The notes: generated by a model from the letters alone, not told the origin. 64,000 bases of DNA from Martelella sp. NC20 (GCF_013459645.1 NZ_CP054861.1:5506001-5570000); one strand, 5' to 3'; positions 1 through 10,653 are shown, numbered from the stretch's first letter. Program-made: numbers and translations.

Positions 1-232
1 GGATTTGCAGACCAGCCCCCGTCGATTGCGACAACGCCAGAACCAGCAAGAGTTCGCGCGATAGTAAGCGAATTTGGCTACTCAAGTATTGTTCAATCCC
101 GCCGATCGCCTGTCTTTGTACGCCACAGTACGACAAGAAAAACAACTTGTTGCCGAGGATCGATTTCCGGTTCTCTTAATCATCCCCGAGCCAGGGACGG
201 CCTGACGCGGTCCCGCAAAGAACGGGGACGAC
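1..232. other. Window edge upstream of trbB, no gene supported
   Basis: All three forward frames were read here. Two of them stop inside the stretch. The third is open from the first base but shows no recognisable family. In related conjugative elements traG and a small copG-like gene usually precede trbB. Neither could be recognised in these bases, so they must lie further left or be absent. A GGGGA ribosome binding site for trbB sits at about 223-227. Confidence 0.4.
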
Positions 233-1216
233 GTGGCCGCTTCTTCCGAGAAACCTGAGGCAATACTTCGTGGGGCCCGCATGCTGCGGACCGCACTCGG
301 CCCCGCCATTGCCGGTTTCCTTGGAGACGTCAGCGTCGTCGAGGTAATGCTCAACCCCGACGGCCGTCTCTGGATTGACCGGCTGTCCGAGGGATTGTCG
401 GACAGCGGCGAGCGGCTGTCGGTGGCCGACGGCGAGCGCATCGTCCGCCTGGTCGCCCACCATGTCGGCGCCGAGGTCCATGCCGGTAATCCGCGCGTCT
501 CAGCCGAGCTACCGGAAACGGGAGAGCGGTTCGAGGGCCTTCTGCCGCCCGTGGTAGCCGCGCCGGCCTTCGCCATCCGTAAGCCCGCCGTCGCCGTTTT
601 CACCCTCGACGACTATGTCGCCGCTGGCATCATGGTCGCCGCCCAGGCCGACGCGCTGCGCACCGCCGTTGCGGAACGCCGCAACATCCTCGTCGCTGGC
701 GGCACCTCGACCGGCAAGACCACGCTCACCAATGCGCTTCTCGCCGAGGTGTCCAAGACCTCGGACCGCGTCGTGCTGATCGAGGATACGCGTGAGCTGC
801 AATGCGCCGCGCCCAACCTCGTCGCCATGCGCACCAAGGACGGCGTCGCGACCTTGTCCGACCTCGTCCGTTCGTCGCTGCGCCTGCGTCCGGATCGCAT
901 CCCGATCGGCGAGGTGCGCGGCAGCGAGGCGCTCGACCTTCTCAAGGCCTGGGGAACCGGCCATCCCGGCGGCCTCGGCACCATTCACGCCGGCACGGCC
1001 ATCGGCGCGCTGCGCCGTCTCGAACAGCTCATCCAGGAAGCCGTCGTTACCGTGCCCCGCGCGCTGATCGCCGAGACCATCGACCTCGTCGCGGTACTGT
1101 CCGGCCGCGGCGCGGTGCGCCGCCTGGGTGAACTCGCGCGCATCGATGGGCTCGGCCCCGACGGCGATTACCGCGTCACCCCGATCCAGCACACCGACCA
1201 TGGAGAACCCTCATGA
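233..1216 (+). CDS. trbB: TrbB, conjugal transfer ATPase (VirB11-like)
   Basis: This is the cytoplasmic hexameric ATPase that powers assembly of the P-type mating-pair-formation apparatus (type IV secretion). The 327-residue protein has Walker A GGTSTGKT at 156-163, an Asp-box IEDTRELQ at 183-190, a Walker B region IPIGEVRG at 223-230 and the His-box [12 protein letters not shown] at 243-254, in the order expected for VirB11/TrbB. The GTG start at 233 is preceded by GGGGA, and the N-terminus aligns with family members near [10 protein letters not shown]. Its stop overlaps the trbC start by 4 bases (ATGA), so it heads a translationally coupled operon. Confidence 0.95.
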   Translation: MAASSEKPEAILRGARMLRTALGPAIAGFLGDVSVVEVMLNPDGRLWIDRLSEGLSDSGERLSVADGERIVRLVAHHVGAEVHAGNPRVSAELPETGERFEGLLPPVVAAPAFAIRKPAVAVFTLDDYVAAGIMVAAQADALRTAVAERRNILVAGGTSTGKTTLTNALLAEVSKTSDRVVLIEDTRELQCAAPNLVAMRTKDGVATLSDLVRSSLRLRPDRIPIGEVRGSEALDLLKAWGTGHPGGLGTIHAGTAIGALRRLEQLIQEAVVTVPRALIAETIDLVAVLSGRGAVRRLGELARIDGLGPDGDYRVTPIQHTDHGEPS

Positions 1217-1545
1217 TCCGACACACTTTGCGCATCCGCCGCCATATCGCCACGGCGGCCTCCGCCACCTTCATCATCGTAGCGCTCGCGCCGGCCGCCC
1301 ACGCCTCCGGATCTTCCATGCCTTGGGAAGCGCCGCTGCAAAGCATCCTCGAAAGCATCGAAGGCCCCGTCGCCAAAATCATCGCGGTGATCATCATCAT
1401 TGTCACCGGCCTGACGCTCGCCTTCGGCGACACCTCGGGCGGCTTCCGGCGGCTGATCCAGATCGTCTTCGGTCTGTCGATCGCGTTTGCGGCATCGAGC
1501 TTCTTCCTGTCCTTCTTCTCGTTCGGCGGCGGGGCGCTGGTCTGA
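1213..1545 (+). CDS. trbC: TrbC, conjugal pilin subunit (VirB2-like)
   Basis: This is the major pilin of the conjugative pilus. The 110-residue protein has a long signal peptide ending near ALAPAAHA (about residue 31) and two hydrophobic helices at about 54-71 and 81-101, the usual prepropilin layout of VirB2/TrbC. Its start overlaps the trbB stop and its stop (TGA at 1543-1545) overlaps the trbD start as TGATG. Sequence conservation is weak in this family, so the call rests on length, topology and operon position. Confidence 0.9.
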   Translation: MIRHTLRIRRHIATAASATFIIVALAPAAHASGSSMPWEAPLQSILESIEGPVAKIIAVIIIIVTGLTLAFGDTSGGFRRLIQIVFGLSIAFAASSFFLSFFSFGGGALV

Positions 1546-1826
1546 TGGTCGGGGGCTCGGACCATGGCGGCGAAGTGCCGGGTTTCTCCGTTCCCGTGCA
1601 TCAGGCGCTGACCGAACACATCCTGCTCGGCGGCGCGCCGCGCTCGATCGCCATCCTCAACGGCACGCTTGCGGCAGCGCTCGGCCTTGGCTTGCGCCTT
1701 TGGCTGGTCGGGATTGCGCTGTGGGCCATGGGCCATTTCGCCGCCGTCTGGGCCGCCAAGCGCGATCCGCAGTTCATTGACGTCGGACGCCGGCATATGC
1801 GCATCCCCGCCTATCTCGCGGTGTGA
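1545..1826 (+). CDS. trbD: TrbD, mating-pair formation protein (VirB3-like)
   Basis: This is a small inner-membrane component that works with the TrbE ATPase. Reading from the ATG that overlaps the trbC stop gives 93 residues with one long hydrophobic stretch in the middle and a basic C-terminus (RDPQFIDVGRRHMRIPAYLAV). A longer upstream reading in this frame runs through trbC and is not real. Length, the conserved RDPQ-F end and position between trbC and trbE all fit TrbD/VirB3. Confidence 0.9.
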   Translation: MVGGSDHGGEVPGFSVPVHQALTEHILLGGAPRSIAILNGTLAAALGLGLRLWLVGIALWAMGHFAAVWAAKRDPQFIDVGRRHMRIPAYLAV

Positions 1827-1836
1827 GGACCTCGCC

Positions 1837-4275
1837 ATGATGAACCTCGCCGAATATCGCAATCGCAACACCCGACTCGCCGATTTCCTCCCGTGGGTCG
1901 CGCTCGTCGGTGATGGCGTGGTGTTGAACAAGGACGGCAGCTTCCAGCGCACCGCACGGTTTCGCGGTCCCGATCTCGACAGCGCCGTGCCCGCCGAGGT
2001 AGTCGCGGTCGCGGGTCGACTCAACAACGCCTTCCGCCGCCTCGGCTCAGGCTGGGCGATCTTCGTCGAGGCGCAGCGCCATGAGGCGGCGATCTATCCT
2101 GACAGCCGCTTTCCCGATCCGGCGTCGGCATTGGTCGATGCCGAGCGCAAAGCCGGTTTCGAGGAGGCCGGAGCGCATTTCGAGTCCAGTTATTTCCTGA
2201 CCTTCCTCTATCTGCCGCCGGCCGAAGATGCCGCCCGCGCCGAAAGCTGGCTCTACGAGGGCCGCGAGCGTGGCGGCGCCGATGCCCATGAAGCGCTGCG
2301 CGGCTTTGCCGATCGCACCAATCGCATCCTGCAACTCGTCGACGCCTTCATGCCGGAATGCGCATGGCTCGATGACGCCGAGACGCTGACCTATTTGCAC
2401 TCCACGGTCTCGACCAAACGGCACCGCGTCCGTGTACCCGAGACGCCGATCTATCTTGATGCGCTGGTCGCCGACCAGCCGCTCACCGGCGGACTGGAAC
2501 CACGCCTAGGCGACACGCATTTCCGCATCCTCACCATCGTCGGCTTCCCGACCGCGACGACGCCCGGCATCCTCGACGAACTCAACGGGCTCGCCTTTCC
2601 CTATCGCTGGTCCACACGCGCCGTCCTGCTCGACAAGACCGACGCGACCAGACTGCTCACCAGAATTCGACGGCAATGGTTCGCCAAGCGCAAGTCGATT
2701 GCCGCCATCCTGAAGGAGGTGATGACCAACGAGGCGTCGGTGCTGGTCGATACCGACGCCGCCAACAAAGCGGCCGACGCCGATCTCGCATTGCAGGAGC
2801 TCGGCGCCGACTATGCCGGTCAGGCCTACGTCACCGCCACCGTTACCGTCTGGGACGCTGATCCCCGTATTGCCGCCGAGAAGCTGCGGCTGGTCGAGAA
2901 GGTGATCCAGGGCCGCGACTTCACGGCCATGCCCGAGACCATCAACGCCGTCGACGCCTGGCTCGGCAGTCTGCCGGGCCATGTCTATGCCAATGTCCGG
3001 CAGCCGCCGCTGTCGACGCTCAATCTCGCCCACATGATCCCGCTCTCGGCGGTGTGGGCGGGACCGGAACGGGACGAGCATTTCGCAGCACCCCCACTGC
3101 TGTTCGGCAAGACCGATGGCTCGACTCCGTTCCGGCTTTCCATCCATGTCGGCGACGTCGGCCATACGCTGGTCGTCGGGCCGACCGGCGCCGGCAAATC
3201 GGTGCTTCTGGCGCTGATGGCGTTGCAGTTCCGGCGCTACGATCGCGCCCAGGTCTTCGCCTTCGATTTCGGCGGTTCGATCCGCGCCGCGGCGCTCGCC
3301 ATGGGTGGCGATTGGCACGATCTTGGTGGCGGTCTGAGCGAGGGCGCTGACGACAGCGTATCGCTTCAGCCGCTCGCCCGGATCGACGATGGTGCCGAGC
3401 GTGCTTGGGCCGCCGACTGGATTTCCGCCATCCTCAGCCGCGAGAGCGTCGCGATCACGCCGGAGGTCAAGGAGCATATCTGGACGGCGCTAACCTCGCT
3501 GGCCTCGGCACCGCCCGCCGAGCGCACCCTGACCGGTATGTCCGTGCTGCTCCAGTCCAATGATCTCAAACAGGCGCTGCGGCCCTATTGCGTCGGCGGC
3601 CCCTATGGCCGGCTCCTCGACGCCGAAGCGGAGCATCTCGGCGAAGCCACCGTCCAGGCCTTCGAGACCGAGGGGCTGATCGGTACAGGGGCCGCGGCCG
3701 CCGTGCTAGCCTATCTCTTCCACCGGATTGAGGACCGCCTCGACGGCCGCGCTACCCTCATCATCATCGACGAGGGCTGGCTCGCGCTCGACGACGAAGG
3801 CTTCGCCGGCCGGCTCCGCGAATGGCTGAAAACGCTGCGCAAGAAGAACGCCTCGGTCCTCTTCGCCACCCAATCGCTGTCCGACATCGACGGCTCGGCC
3901 ATCGCTCCCGCCATCATCGAGAGCTGTCAGACCCGTATCCTGCTCCCCAACGAGCGGGCCATCGAGCCGCAGATTACCGCCATCTACCGGCGGTTCGGCC
4001 TCAACGACCGGCAGATCGAGATCCTCGCCCGCGCCATGCCGAAGCGCGATTATTACTGCCAGTCGCGCCGAGGCAACCGGCTGTTCGAGTTGGGCCTGTC
4101 CGACGTGGCGCTGGCGCTCTGCGCCGCGTCGTCGAAGTCCGACCAGACCGCCATCGCCCAAACTGTCGCCGAGTATGGCCGCGACGGGTTCCTCGCCGGC
4201 TGGCTCGGCCGCCACGACCTCGGCTGGGCGGTCGATCTCATTCCGGGCCTTAATATTAAGGAGACGTCATCATGA
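1837..4275 (+). CDS. trbE: TrbE, conjugal transfer ATPase (VirB4-like)
   Basis: This is the large ATPase of the P-type transfer apparatus, peripheral to the inner membrane. Starting at the first of two tandem ATG codons (1837, 1840) gives 812 residues, normal for TrbE; the open frame extends further upstream into trbD but that part is not coding. Walker A GPTGAGKS is at 448-455 and Walker B LIIIDEGW at 641-648. Motifs such as ATQSLSDI follow, as in VirB4/TrbE. The stop overlaps the trbJ start (ATGA at 4272-4275). Confidence 0.96.
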   Translation: MMNLAEYRNRNTRLADFLPWVALVGDGVVLNKDGSFQRTARFRGPDLDSAVPAEVVAVAGRLNNAFRRLGSGWAIFVEAQRHEAAIYPDSRFPDPASALVDAERKAGFEEAGAHFESSYFLTFLYLPPAEDAARAESWLYEGRERGGADAHEALRGFADRTNRILQLVDAFMPECAWLDDAETLTYLHSTVSTKRHRVRVPETPIYLDALVADQPLTGGLEPRLGDTHFRILTIVGFPTATTPGILDELNGLAFPYRWSTRAVLLDKTDATRLLTRIRRQWFAKRKSIAAILKEVMTNEASVLVDTDAANKAADADLALQELGADYAGQAYVTATVTVWDADPRIAAEKLRLVEKVIQGRDFTAMPETINAVDAWLGSLPGHVYANVRQPPLSTLNLAHMIPLSAVWAGPERDEHFAAPPLLFGKTDGSTPFRLSIHVGDVGHTLVVGPTGAGKSVLLALMALQFRRYDRAQVFAFDFGGSIRAAALAMGGDWHDLGGGLSEGADDSVSLQPLARIDDGAERAWAADWISAILSRESVAITPEVKEHIWTALTSLASAPPAERTLTGMSVLLQSNDLKQALRPYCVGGPYGRLLDAEAEHLGEATVQAFETEGLIGTGAAAAVLAYLFHRIEDRLDGRATLIIIDEGWLALDDEGFAGRLREWLKTLRKKNASVLFATQSLSDIDGSAIAPAIIESCQTRILLPNERAIEPQITAIYRRFGLNDRQIEILARAMPKRDYYCQSRRGNRLFELGLSDVALALCAASSKSDQTAIAQTVAEYGRDGFLAGWLGRHDLGWAVDLIPGLNIKETSS

Positions 4276-5036
4276 ATCCGCGCCGCTCGCGCGCGGCACG
4301 CCTCGCTGCCGCGCTGTTCACCGCCTCTACCGTCACGCTACCGCTGCTGTCCGCTCCGGCGCATGCGCAGTGGATCGTCTACGATCCCACCAACTACGCC
4401 CAGAACCTGCTTTCGGCGACCCGCGCGCTTCAGCAGATCAACAACCAGATCACCTCGCTCCAGAATGAGGCGACGATGTTGATCAATCAGGCCCGCAATC
4501 TCGCAAGTCTACCATATTCGTCCCTTCAGCAGCTTCAGCAGTCGGTGCAACGCACCCAGCAGCTTCTCGGCGAGGCCCAAGGCATCGCCTACAATGTCCA
4601 GAACATCGATCAGGCGTTCCGCACCACCTACGGCAACGCGTCGATGGCGGCCTCCGACCAGCAGCTCGTCGCCGACGCACGCGAGCGCTGGCAGAACACG
4701 GTCGGCGGCCTTCAGGACGCCATGCGCGTGCAGGCCGGTGTCGTCGGCAACATCGACACCAACCGCGCGCAGATGTCGGCGCTGGTCGGACAGAGCCAGG
4801 GCGCGACGGGCGCCTTGCAGGTGTCCCAAGCCGGAAACCAGCTTCTCGCGCTTCAGGCGCAGCAACTCGCCGATCTGACCGCCGTGGTGTCCGCCAATGG
4901 CCGCGCGCAGGCACTCTCCGAAGCGGAGCGCGCCGCCGCCGCCGAGCAGGGCCGCGAACAGCGCCGGCGCTTCCTGACGCCCGGCAGCGGCTATCAGCCA
5001 GGCAACGCCCGGATGTTCCCCGGCAACGGCAACTGA
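4272..5036 (+). CDS. trbJ: TrbJ, P-type conjugative transfer protein (VirB5-like)
   Basis: This is a periplasmic, probably pilus-tip-associated component. The 254-residue protein begins with a signal peptide (hydrophobic TASTVTLPLLSAPAHA, cleavage near residue 34), then QWIVYDPTNYAQNLLSA, the characteristic start of mature TrbJ. The body is a long glutamine- and alanine-rich helical region that predicts as coiled coil. It overlaps trbE by 4 bases and precedes trbK by 9. Confidence 0.94.
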   Translation: MNPRRSRAARLAAALFTASTVTLPLLSAPAHAQWIVYDPTNYAQNLLSATRALQQINNQITSLQNEATMLINQARNLASLPYSSLQQLQQSVQRTQQLLGEAQGIAYNVQNIDQAFRTTYGNASMAASDQQLVADARERWQNTVGGLQDAMRVQAGVVGNIDTNRAQMSALVGQSQGATGALQVSQAGNQLLALQAQQLADLTAVVSANGRAQALSEAERAAAAEQGREQRRRFLTPGSGYQPGNARMFPGNGN

Positions 5037-5045
5037 GGGTCGGCC

Positions 5046-5360
5046 ATGGACGGGAAGATGCTCGCACGCCTGGCCGCCATCGTTTTCGTTGCCATCGCCA
5101 TCACCGCGACGGCGATCGAGATGAGCCGCAAGGAGGAGCCGGCCGAGCCCTGGGCATCCAGCGCTCCGGCGTCGCTGCAATCCGATCCGCTCCGCGACGA
5201 ACTGCTGCGCTGCCAGGCGCTCGGCGAAGCCGGTCCCCGCGATCCATCCTGCCGCCGCGCATGGGCGGAGAATCGTCGGCGCTTCCTGGCGCCGGGTTCG
5301 CGTCCTGCCGAGCGCCTCCCTCAGGCGCCCACGGCGCCCCAGCCGGTAGAGGCGCAATAG
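5046..5360 (+). CDS. trbK: TrbK-alt, putative entry exclusion protein
   Basis: The 104-residue protein has an N-terminal membrane anchor (about residues 6-24), a conserved LRDELLRCQALGEAG motif, a second cysteine in DPSCRRAW and a proline-rich tail. This is the layout of the TrbK-alt family, thought to block redundant transfer into cells that already hold the element. It has no lipobox, unlike the RP4 TrbK lipoprotein. It lies between trbJ and trbL, the usual place. The function is inferred from family and position. Confidence 0.85.
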   Translation: MDGKMLARLAAIVFVAIAITATAIEMSRKEEPAEPWASSAPASLQSDPLRDELLRCQALGEAGPRDPSCRRAWAENRRRFLAPGSRPAERLPQAPTAPQPVEAQ

Positions 5361-5364
5361 GCAC

Positions 5365-6717
5365 ATGGGGAACACCGGCGTCATCGACCATTTCCTCGAG
5401 GTCTTCACCCGCTACATCGACGGGGGCTTCGGGCTGCTCGGCGGCGAAGTCGCCTTCATTGCCACCACGCTGATCGTCATCGACGTGACGCTGGCGGCGC
5501 TATTCTGGTCCTGGGGCGGCGATGATGACATCATCGCCCGGCTGGTGAAGAAGACGCTGTTCGTGGGCGTCTTCGCTTACATCATCGGCAACTGGAACAA
5601 TCTCGCCCGTATCGTCTTCGAAAGCTTCGCAGGCCTCGGCCTCAAGGCGAGTGGCACGGGATTCACAACGGCCGACCTCCTGCGCCCCGGCAAGGTGGCG
5701 CAGACCGGGTTGGATGCTGGCCGTCCGCTGCTCGACTCGATCTCGAACATGATGGGCTATTGGTCCTTCTTCGAGAACTTCATCCAGATCACCTGCATGT
5801 TGTTCGCCTGGGCGCTGGTGCTGCTCGCCTTCTTCGTCCTCGCCATCCAGCTCTTCGTCACCCTGATCGAGTTCAAGCTGACGACGCTCGCCGGCTTCGT
5901 GCTAATCCCCTTCGGCCTGTTCGGCAAATCGGCCTTCATGGCCGAGCGTGTGCTTGGCAATGTCATCTCGTCTGGCATCAAGGTGCTGGTCCTCGCCGTC
6001 ATCATCGGCATCGGCTCGACGCTCTTTTCGGAATTCACCGCCGGCTTCGGTGGCGCGACGCCCTCGATCGACGAGGCCATGGCCATTGTCCTCGCCGCGC
6101 TGTCGCTGCTCGGCCTTGGCATCTTCGGCCCCGGCATAGCATCGGGCATCGTCTCCGGTGGCCCGCAGCTCAGCGCCGGCGCGGCGGTGGGAACCGGCCT
6201 TGCGGCCGGCGGCATGGTCGCGCTTGGCGCTGGCGCCGTGGGCGCGGCCGCGACGGGAGGAGCGTCGCTGGTCGGAGGGGCCGCCGCCGCCGCCCGTGGC
6301 GGCGCGGCGCTCGCTGGTGGCGCTTCGACTGCCTACAGTCTCGGCGCGGCCGGCCAGTCTGGGGCCGCGGGCGTCGCATCCGGTCTCGGCGGCGTCGCGC
6401 GCGCCGGGGGAAGCGCGGCGATCTCGCCCCTGCGCCGTGCCGCATCGCGCGCCGCCGACAGCATGCGTTCGAGCTTCAATGCCGGCGGGCATGCCGCGCT
6501 CGAAGCCACGGGCGGCTCATCGACCGGCGGAACGATCGGCGGTGACGCCGCCGAGGCCGCGCCTTCTTCCAAGGCCGATGGTCCTCCCGCCTGGGCCCAA
6601 CGCATGCGCCGCAGTCAGAAAATGACCCATGCCGTTCAGGCGACGGCGCACGCCGTCCGCTCCGGCGACGCGCATGGCGGCGGCTCCTCCGTCAACCTCT
6701 CCGAAAGCGACCGCTAA
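5365..6717 (+). CDS. trbL: TrbL, polytopic channel protein (VirB6-like)
   Basis: This is the inner-membrane channel component of the transfer apparatus. The 450-residue protein starts GNTGVIDHFLEVFTRYIDGGF, typical of TrbL. It has about six hydrophobic segments between residues 25 and 260, then a glycine/alanine-rich and low-complexity C-terminal third (about 265-450) that is variable in the family. Four bases separate it from trbK, and its TAA overlaps the trbF ATG by one base. Confidence 0.94.
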   Translation: MGNTGVIDHFLEVFTRYIDGGFGLLGGEVAFIATTLIVIDVTLAALFWSWGGDDDIIARLVKKTLFVGVFAYIIGNWNNLARIVFESFAGLGLKASGTGFTTADLLRPGKVAQTGLDAGRPLLDSISNMMGYWSFFENFIQITCMLFAWALVLLAFFVLAIQLFVTLIEFKLTTLAGFVLIPFGLFGKSAFMAERVLGNVISSGIKVLVLAVIIGIGSTLFSEFTAGFGGATPSIDEAMAIVLAALSLLGLGIFGPGIASGIVSGGPQLSAGAAVGTGLAAGGMVALGAGAVGAAATGGASLVGGAAAAARGGAALAGGASTAYSLGAAGQSGAAGVASGLGGVARAGGSAAISPLRRAASRAADSMRSSFNAGGHAALEATGGSSTGGTIGGDAAEAAPSSKADGPPAWAQRMRRSQKMTHAVQATAHAVRSGDAHGGGSSVNLSESDR

Positions 6718-7396
6718 TGTTCAAGCGACCCTCCACCCACTATGGCAAGAGCCCCGAACCCGAGACCCCTTACCAGCGTGCGAGCCAAGTCTGGGATGAG
6801 CGCATCGGATCGGCGCGCGTCCAGGCGCGCAACTGGCGACTCATGGCCTTCGGCTCGCTTTTCCTCTCGGCAGGCTTTGCCGCTGCGCTTGTCTGGCAGT
6901 CGGCGCGGGGAACCGTCGTGCCCTGGGTGGTGCAGACCGACCGGCTCGGACAGGCACAGGCGGTCGCGCCAGCCGTGGCCGATTATCGCCCGACCGATCC
7001 GCAAATCGCCTTCCACCTGGCCCGCTTCATCGAGGAGGTGCGCTCGATTCCGGCCGACGTCATCATCGTCCGCCAGAACTGGCTGCGGGCCTACGACTTC
7101 ACGACCGATCATGGCGCCGCCGCCCTCAATGACTATGCGCGCGCCAATGACCCCTTCACCAAGGTCGGCCGCCAGCAAATCTCCGTCGAGGTCTCCAGCG
7201 TCATCCGCGCGTCCCCCGACAGCTTCCGCGTTGCCTGGATCGAGCGCCGCTACGAGAACGGCCAGCTTGCGACGACCGAGCGATGGACCGCCATCCTGAC
7301 GATCGTGATCCAGACGCCGCGCAACGCCGACACGCTGCGGAAGAACCCGCTCGGAATCTACGTCAACGCCATCAACTGGTCACGGGAGCTTGGGCA

Positions 7397-7400
<4 letters not shown>
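6717..7400 (+). CDS. trbF: TrbF, conjugal transfer protein (VirB8-like)
   Basis: This is a bitopic inner-membrane assembly factor. The 227-residue protein starts FKRPSTHYGKSPEPETPYQRA, followed by one transmembrane helix at about 43-60 (MAFGSLFLSAGFAAALVW) and a periplasmic VirB8-like domain containing NWLRAYDFTTD and the late motif ERWTAILTI. It shares overlaps with both neighbours (trbL stop, trbG start), which supports both boundaries. Confidence 0.95.
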
Positions 7401-8442
<1,042 letters not shown>

Positions 8443-8446
<4 letters not shown>

Positions 8447-9675
8447 GCGACAACGACACCCGGAAAGAAGAAGAGCCGGAGGACGGCGCTCGGCCCCTGA
8501 CGGGCGAGCCGACAAGTCCTGCGGCAATGCGGCTGCGCGCTGAGCCGCCGCGCGTGACCCGGCTTTCGCGAAAGGTGCTGGCCGGTCTCGGCCTCATCGT
8601 GAGTGTCGGGATCGGCGGCGCGCTGGTCTATGCCCTTCAGACCCGTGACAGCGATCGCCCGGCCGAGGAACTCTACTCGACCGAGAACCGGGCCACGGCC
8701 GATGGCATCGCCGGTCTGCCACGCGATTATAGTGGCGTCCCGCAGCTCGGGCCGCCGCTGCCTGGCGATCTCGGACGACCGATCCTCGACGCACAGAATC
8801 GCGGACAGCCCATGCCGGCACCGGGCGTCGCAACGCCCAATCCGGCCCTCAGCCCCGAAGAGCAACGCCGCTTGCAGGAACTCGAGGCCGCAAGAACGGC
8901 CCGACTGTTTGCATCGACAGAAACACGAACCGCATCGTCAGCGCCCCCTACACCCAATGCGGCCGCTACGAATGTGCCTGTCACGCAGGATCTCACGAGC
9001 CTCGGCCTTGCGCCGCAGCCCGCCACACCGACCGCGCAAGACCGGCAGAACGCCTTTCTAAATGCCGCCGTCGATCGGCGCACAGTGTCGCCCGACCGGG
9101 TGGTGGCCCCGGCGTCCCGTTATGTGCTGCAGGCTGGCGCGGTCATATCGGCAGCGTTGATCACCGGTATACGTTCCGATCTTCCCGGCCAGGTCACCGC
9201 GCAGGTCACAGAGAATATTTACGATAGCCCGACCGGCCGCATCCTGCTCGTGCCGCAAGGCACCCGCGTCATTGGTCAATACGACAACAACGTCCAGTTT
9301 GGGCAAAACCGGGTACTGCTGGTCTGGAATCGCCTGATCTTTCCGAACGGTCGCTCGATCGTGCTGGAGCGCCAACCGGGCGCCGATGCGGAAGGCCACG
9401 CCGGTCTCCAAGACGGCACCGATTACCATTGGTGGGATCTGGCCAAGGCGGCAGGCCTCTCGACATTGCTCAGTGTCGGCGCAGAGCTTGCCACCAGCAA
9501 CGATGACCGCTTGATGCAAGCGATCCGCAATGGCGGTCAGGACACGATCAACGATGCCGGCCAGCAGATCGTCCGTCGCCAGCTCAACATTGCCCCGACG
9601 CTCACGATTAGACCAGGCTTCCCCGTCAGGGTGATCGTCACCCGAGATCTCGTCCTCGAACCCTATGGAGGTTAA
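8443..9675 (+). CDS. trbI: TrbI, core channel protein (VirB10-like)
   Basis: This spans the inner membrane and periplasm as the scaffold of the secretion channel. The 410-residue protein starts with GTG overlapping the trbG stop. It has a cytoplasmic charged N-terminus, one membrane helix at about 45-65, a proline/alanine-rich periplasmic linker and a C-terminal VirB10 barrel domain with LVPQGTRVIGQYD and LLVWNRLIFPNG. It is the last structural gene of the transfer operon. Confidence 0.95.
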
Positions 9676-9677
9676 CC

Positions 9678-9917
9678 ATGGCGGCCTTAAAGCTCGGCCC
9701 TCTAAGTGACGACAAGCCCGTGAAGGTCACTGTGGAATTGCCCGCAAATGTCTACAGGAGCCTTGTCAGCTACGCCGAAATCCACGGACGGGAAACAGGC
9801 GAGCCAGTTACTGAACCAGCTCGACTTATCGCGCCGATGATTGCGCGCTTCATCGCCACCGATCGCGGCTATAACAAAGCTCGGCGTATGCGAGACGGAC
9901 ATTCTCCTCCAAGCTAA
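9678..9917 (+). CDS. DUF2274 protein downstream of trbI
   Basis: This 79-residue protein has the motif VKVTVELPANVYRSLVSYAEIHGRE and later ARLIAPMIARFIATDRGY. That is the DUF2274 family, which regularly closes trb operons in Alpha- and Betaproteobacteria. The VELPANVYRSL segment resembles a ribbon-helix-helix strand and helix, so a DNA-binding or regulatory role is possible but unproven. It starts 2 bases after the trbI stop. Confidence 0.85.
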   Translation: MAALKLGPLSDDKPVKVTVELPANVYRSLVSYAEIHGRETGEPVTEPARLIAPMIARFIATDRGYNKARRMRDGHSPPS

Positions 9918-9998
9918 CGCGACGTCTTGGCTCTTGATAGTCGTAAACGCGCAACGACCAGGTCACCGGCAACCGGAACCAGAATTTAAACTCATCCT

Positions 9999-10586
9999 CT
10001 ATGATCTCCTTGATTGACTCTCCAATCGTACAGCGAGGCCCTCAATGATCAGCTTCAGCCCTTCTTCGAATGCGGCTTGGTGATCTATCTGCGGAAAATC
10101 GATCAGATCGTCCGTCGTTGCGGCGAGATTGGCTTCCGCTTGTTCCTCTAACACGCTCCCGACGGTGAAGCGGCTGGACGCGAGCATCGCTGTCTGGGCA
10201 TCCCGCTCTGACAAGCCGGACGCCACCAGGAAGGCCATCTTGTGCGTGATCCGGTCGATATCTGCAGTGCCGGGGCGAGTGCCTGCGTGCAGCTTCGCGC
10301 CGTCACGGCGCATCAGCAGAGTCTGCCGGAAACTGCGTGTGTTGTTGAGGAACCAATCACGCCAGTCATCGGACGGTGTTGGAAGCGGAGCGGTCGCGTG
10401 CGGCGCCATCGCAGTCTCGGCCATGGCAGCGAGCAGATCCTCCTTCTTGCGAAAATGCCAGTAGAGCGACGGTTGTTCGACGCCAAGCCGCTTCGCGAGT
10501 TGCCTTGTACTTATGCCATCAAGGCCAACCTCGTCGAGCAGATCCAGCGCCTCAGCAATTACGGCTTCACGATTCAGCTTGGTCAT
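9999..10586 (-). CDS. TetR-class repressor, close to tetracycline repressors
   Basis: This 195-residue protein aligns without gaps, from recalled sequence, to classical TetR through about residue 147. The helix-turn-helix keeps operator-contact residues R28, Q38, P39, Y42, H44 and K48 (T40 is Ser). In the ligand pocket, N82, F86, H100, T103, R104, P105 and E147 are kept, but position 64 is Ala (His in TetR) and 116 is Lys (Gln in TetR). It is divergent from the flavin monooxygenase with two tetO-like operators between them, so it very likely represses both genes. The pocket changes leave open whether tetracycline itself is the inducer. Confidence 0.9.
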   Translation of the reverse strand: MTKLNREAVIAEALDLLDEVGLDGISTRQLAKRLGVEQPSLYWHFRKKEDLLAAMAETAMAPHATAPLPTPSDDWRDWFLNNTRSFRQTLLMRRDGAKLHAGTRPGTADIDRITHKMAFLVASGLSERDAQTAMLASSRFTVGSVLEEQAEANLAATTDDLIDFPQIDHQAAFEEGLKLIIEGLAVRLESQSRRS

Positions 10587-10595
10587 CTTGACAAT

Positions 10596-10608
10596 CTATC
10601 GCCGATAG
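10596..10608. promoter_or_regulatory. tetO-like operator 1 (tetR-proximal)
   Basis: CTATCGCCGATAG is a perfect 13-bp dyad that starts 10 bp upstream of the tetR start codon. A TTGACA hexamer at 10588-10593 on the plus strand directly precedes it. Its half-site CTATC is the same as in tet operators, while the centre differs from the second site. Confidence 0.75.
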
Positions 10609-10626
10609 GGAATTTTGTAAATTAGC

Positions 10627-10639
10627 CTATCACTGATAG
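10627..10639. promoter_or_regulatory. tetO-like operator 2 (monooxygenase-proximal)
   Basis: CTATCACTGATAG is a perfect 13-bp dyad and, read on the other strand, is identical to the core of the classical tetO2 operator. Its centre is 31 bp from that of operator 1, against about 30 bp in Tn10-type tetR/tetA regions. It ends 14 bp before the monooxygenase start codon. Confidence 0.85.
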
Positions 10640-10653
10640 ATTCGGTTGTTCAC

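Noticed and set aside
82..603. Long minus-strand open frame at the window start
   Set aside because: It lies opposite trbB, has arginine/serine-rich composition typical of a GC-rich shadow frame and no family features.
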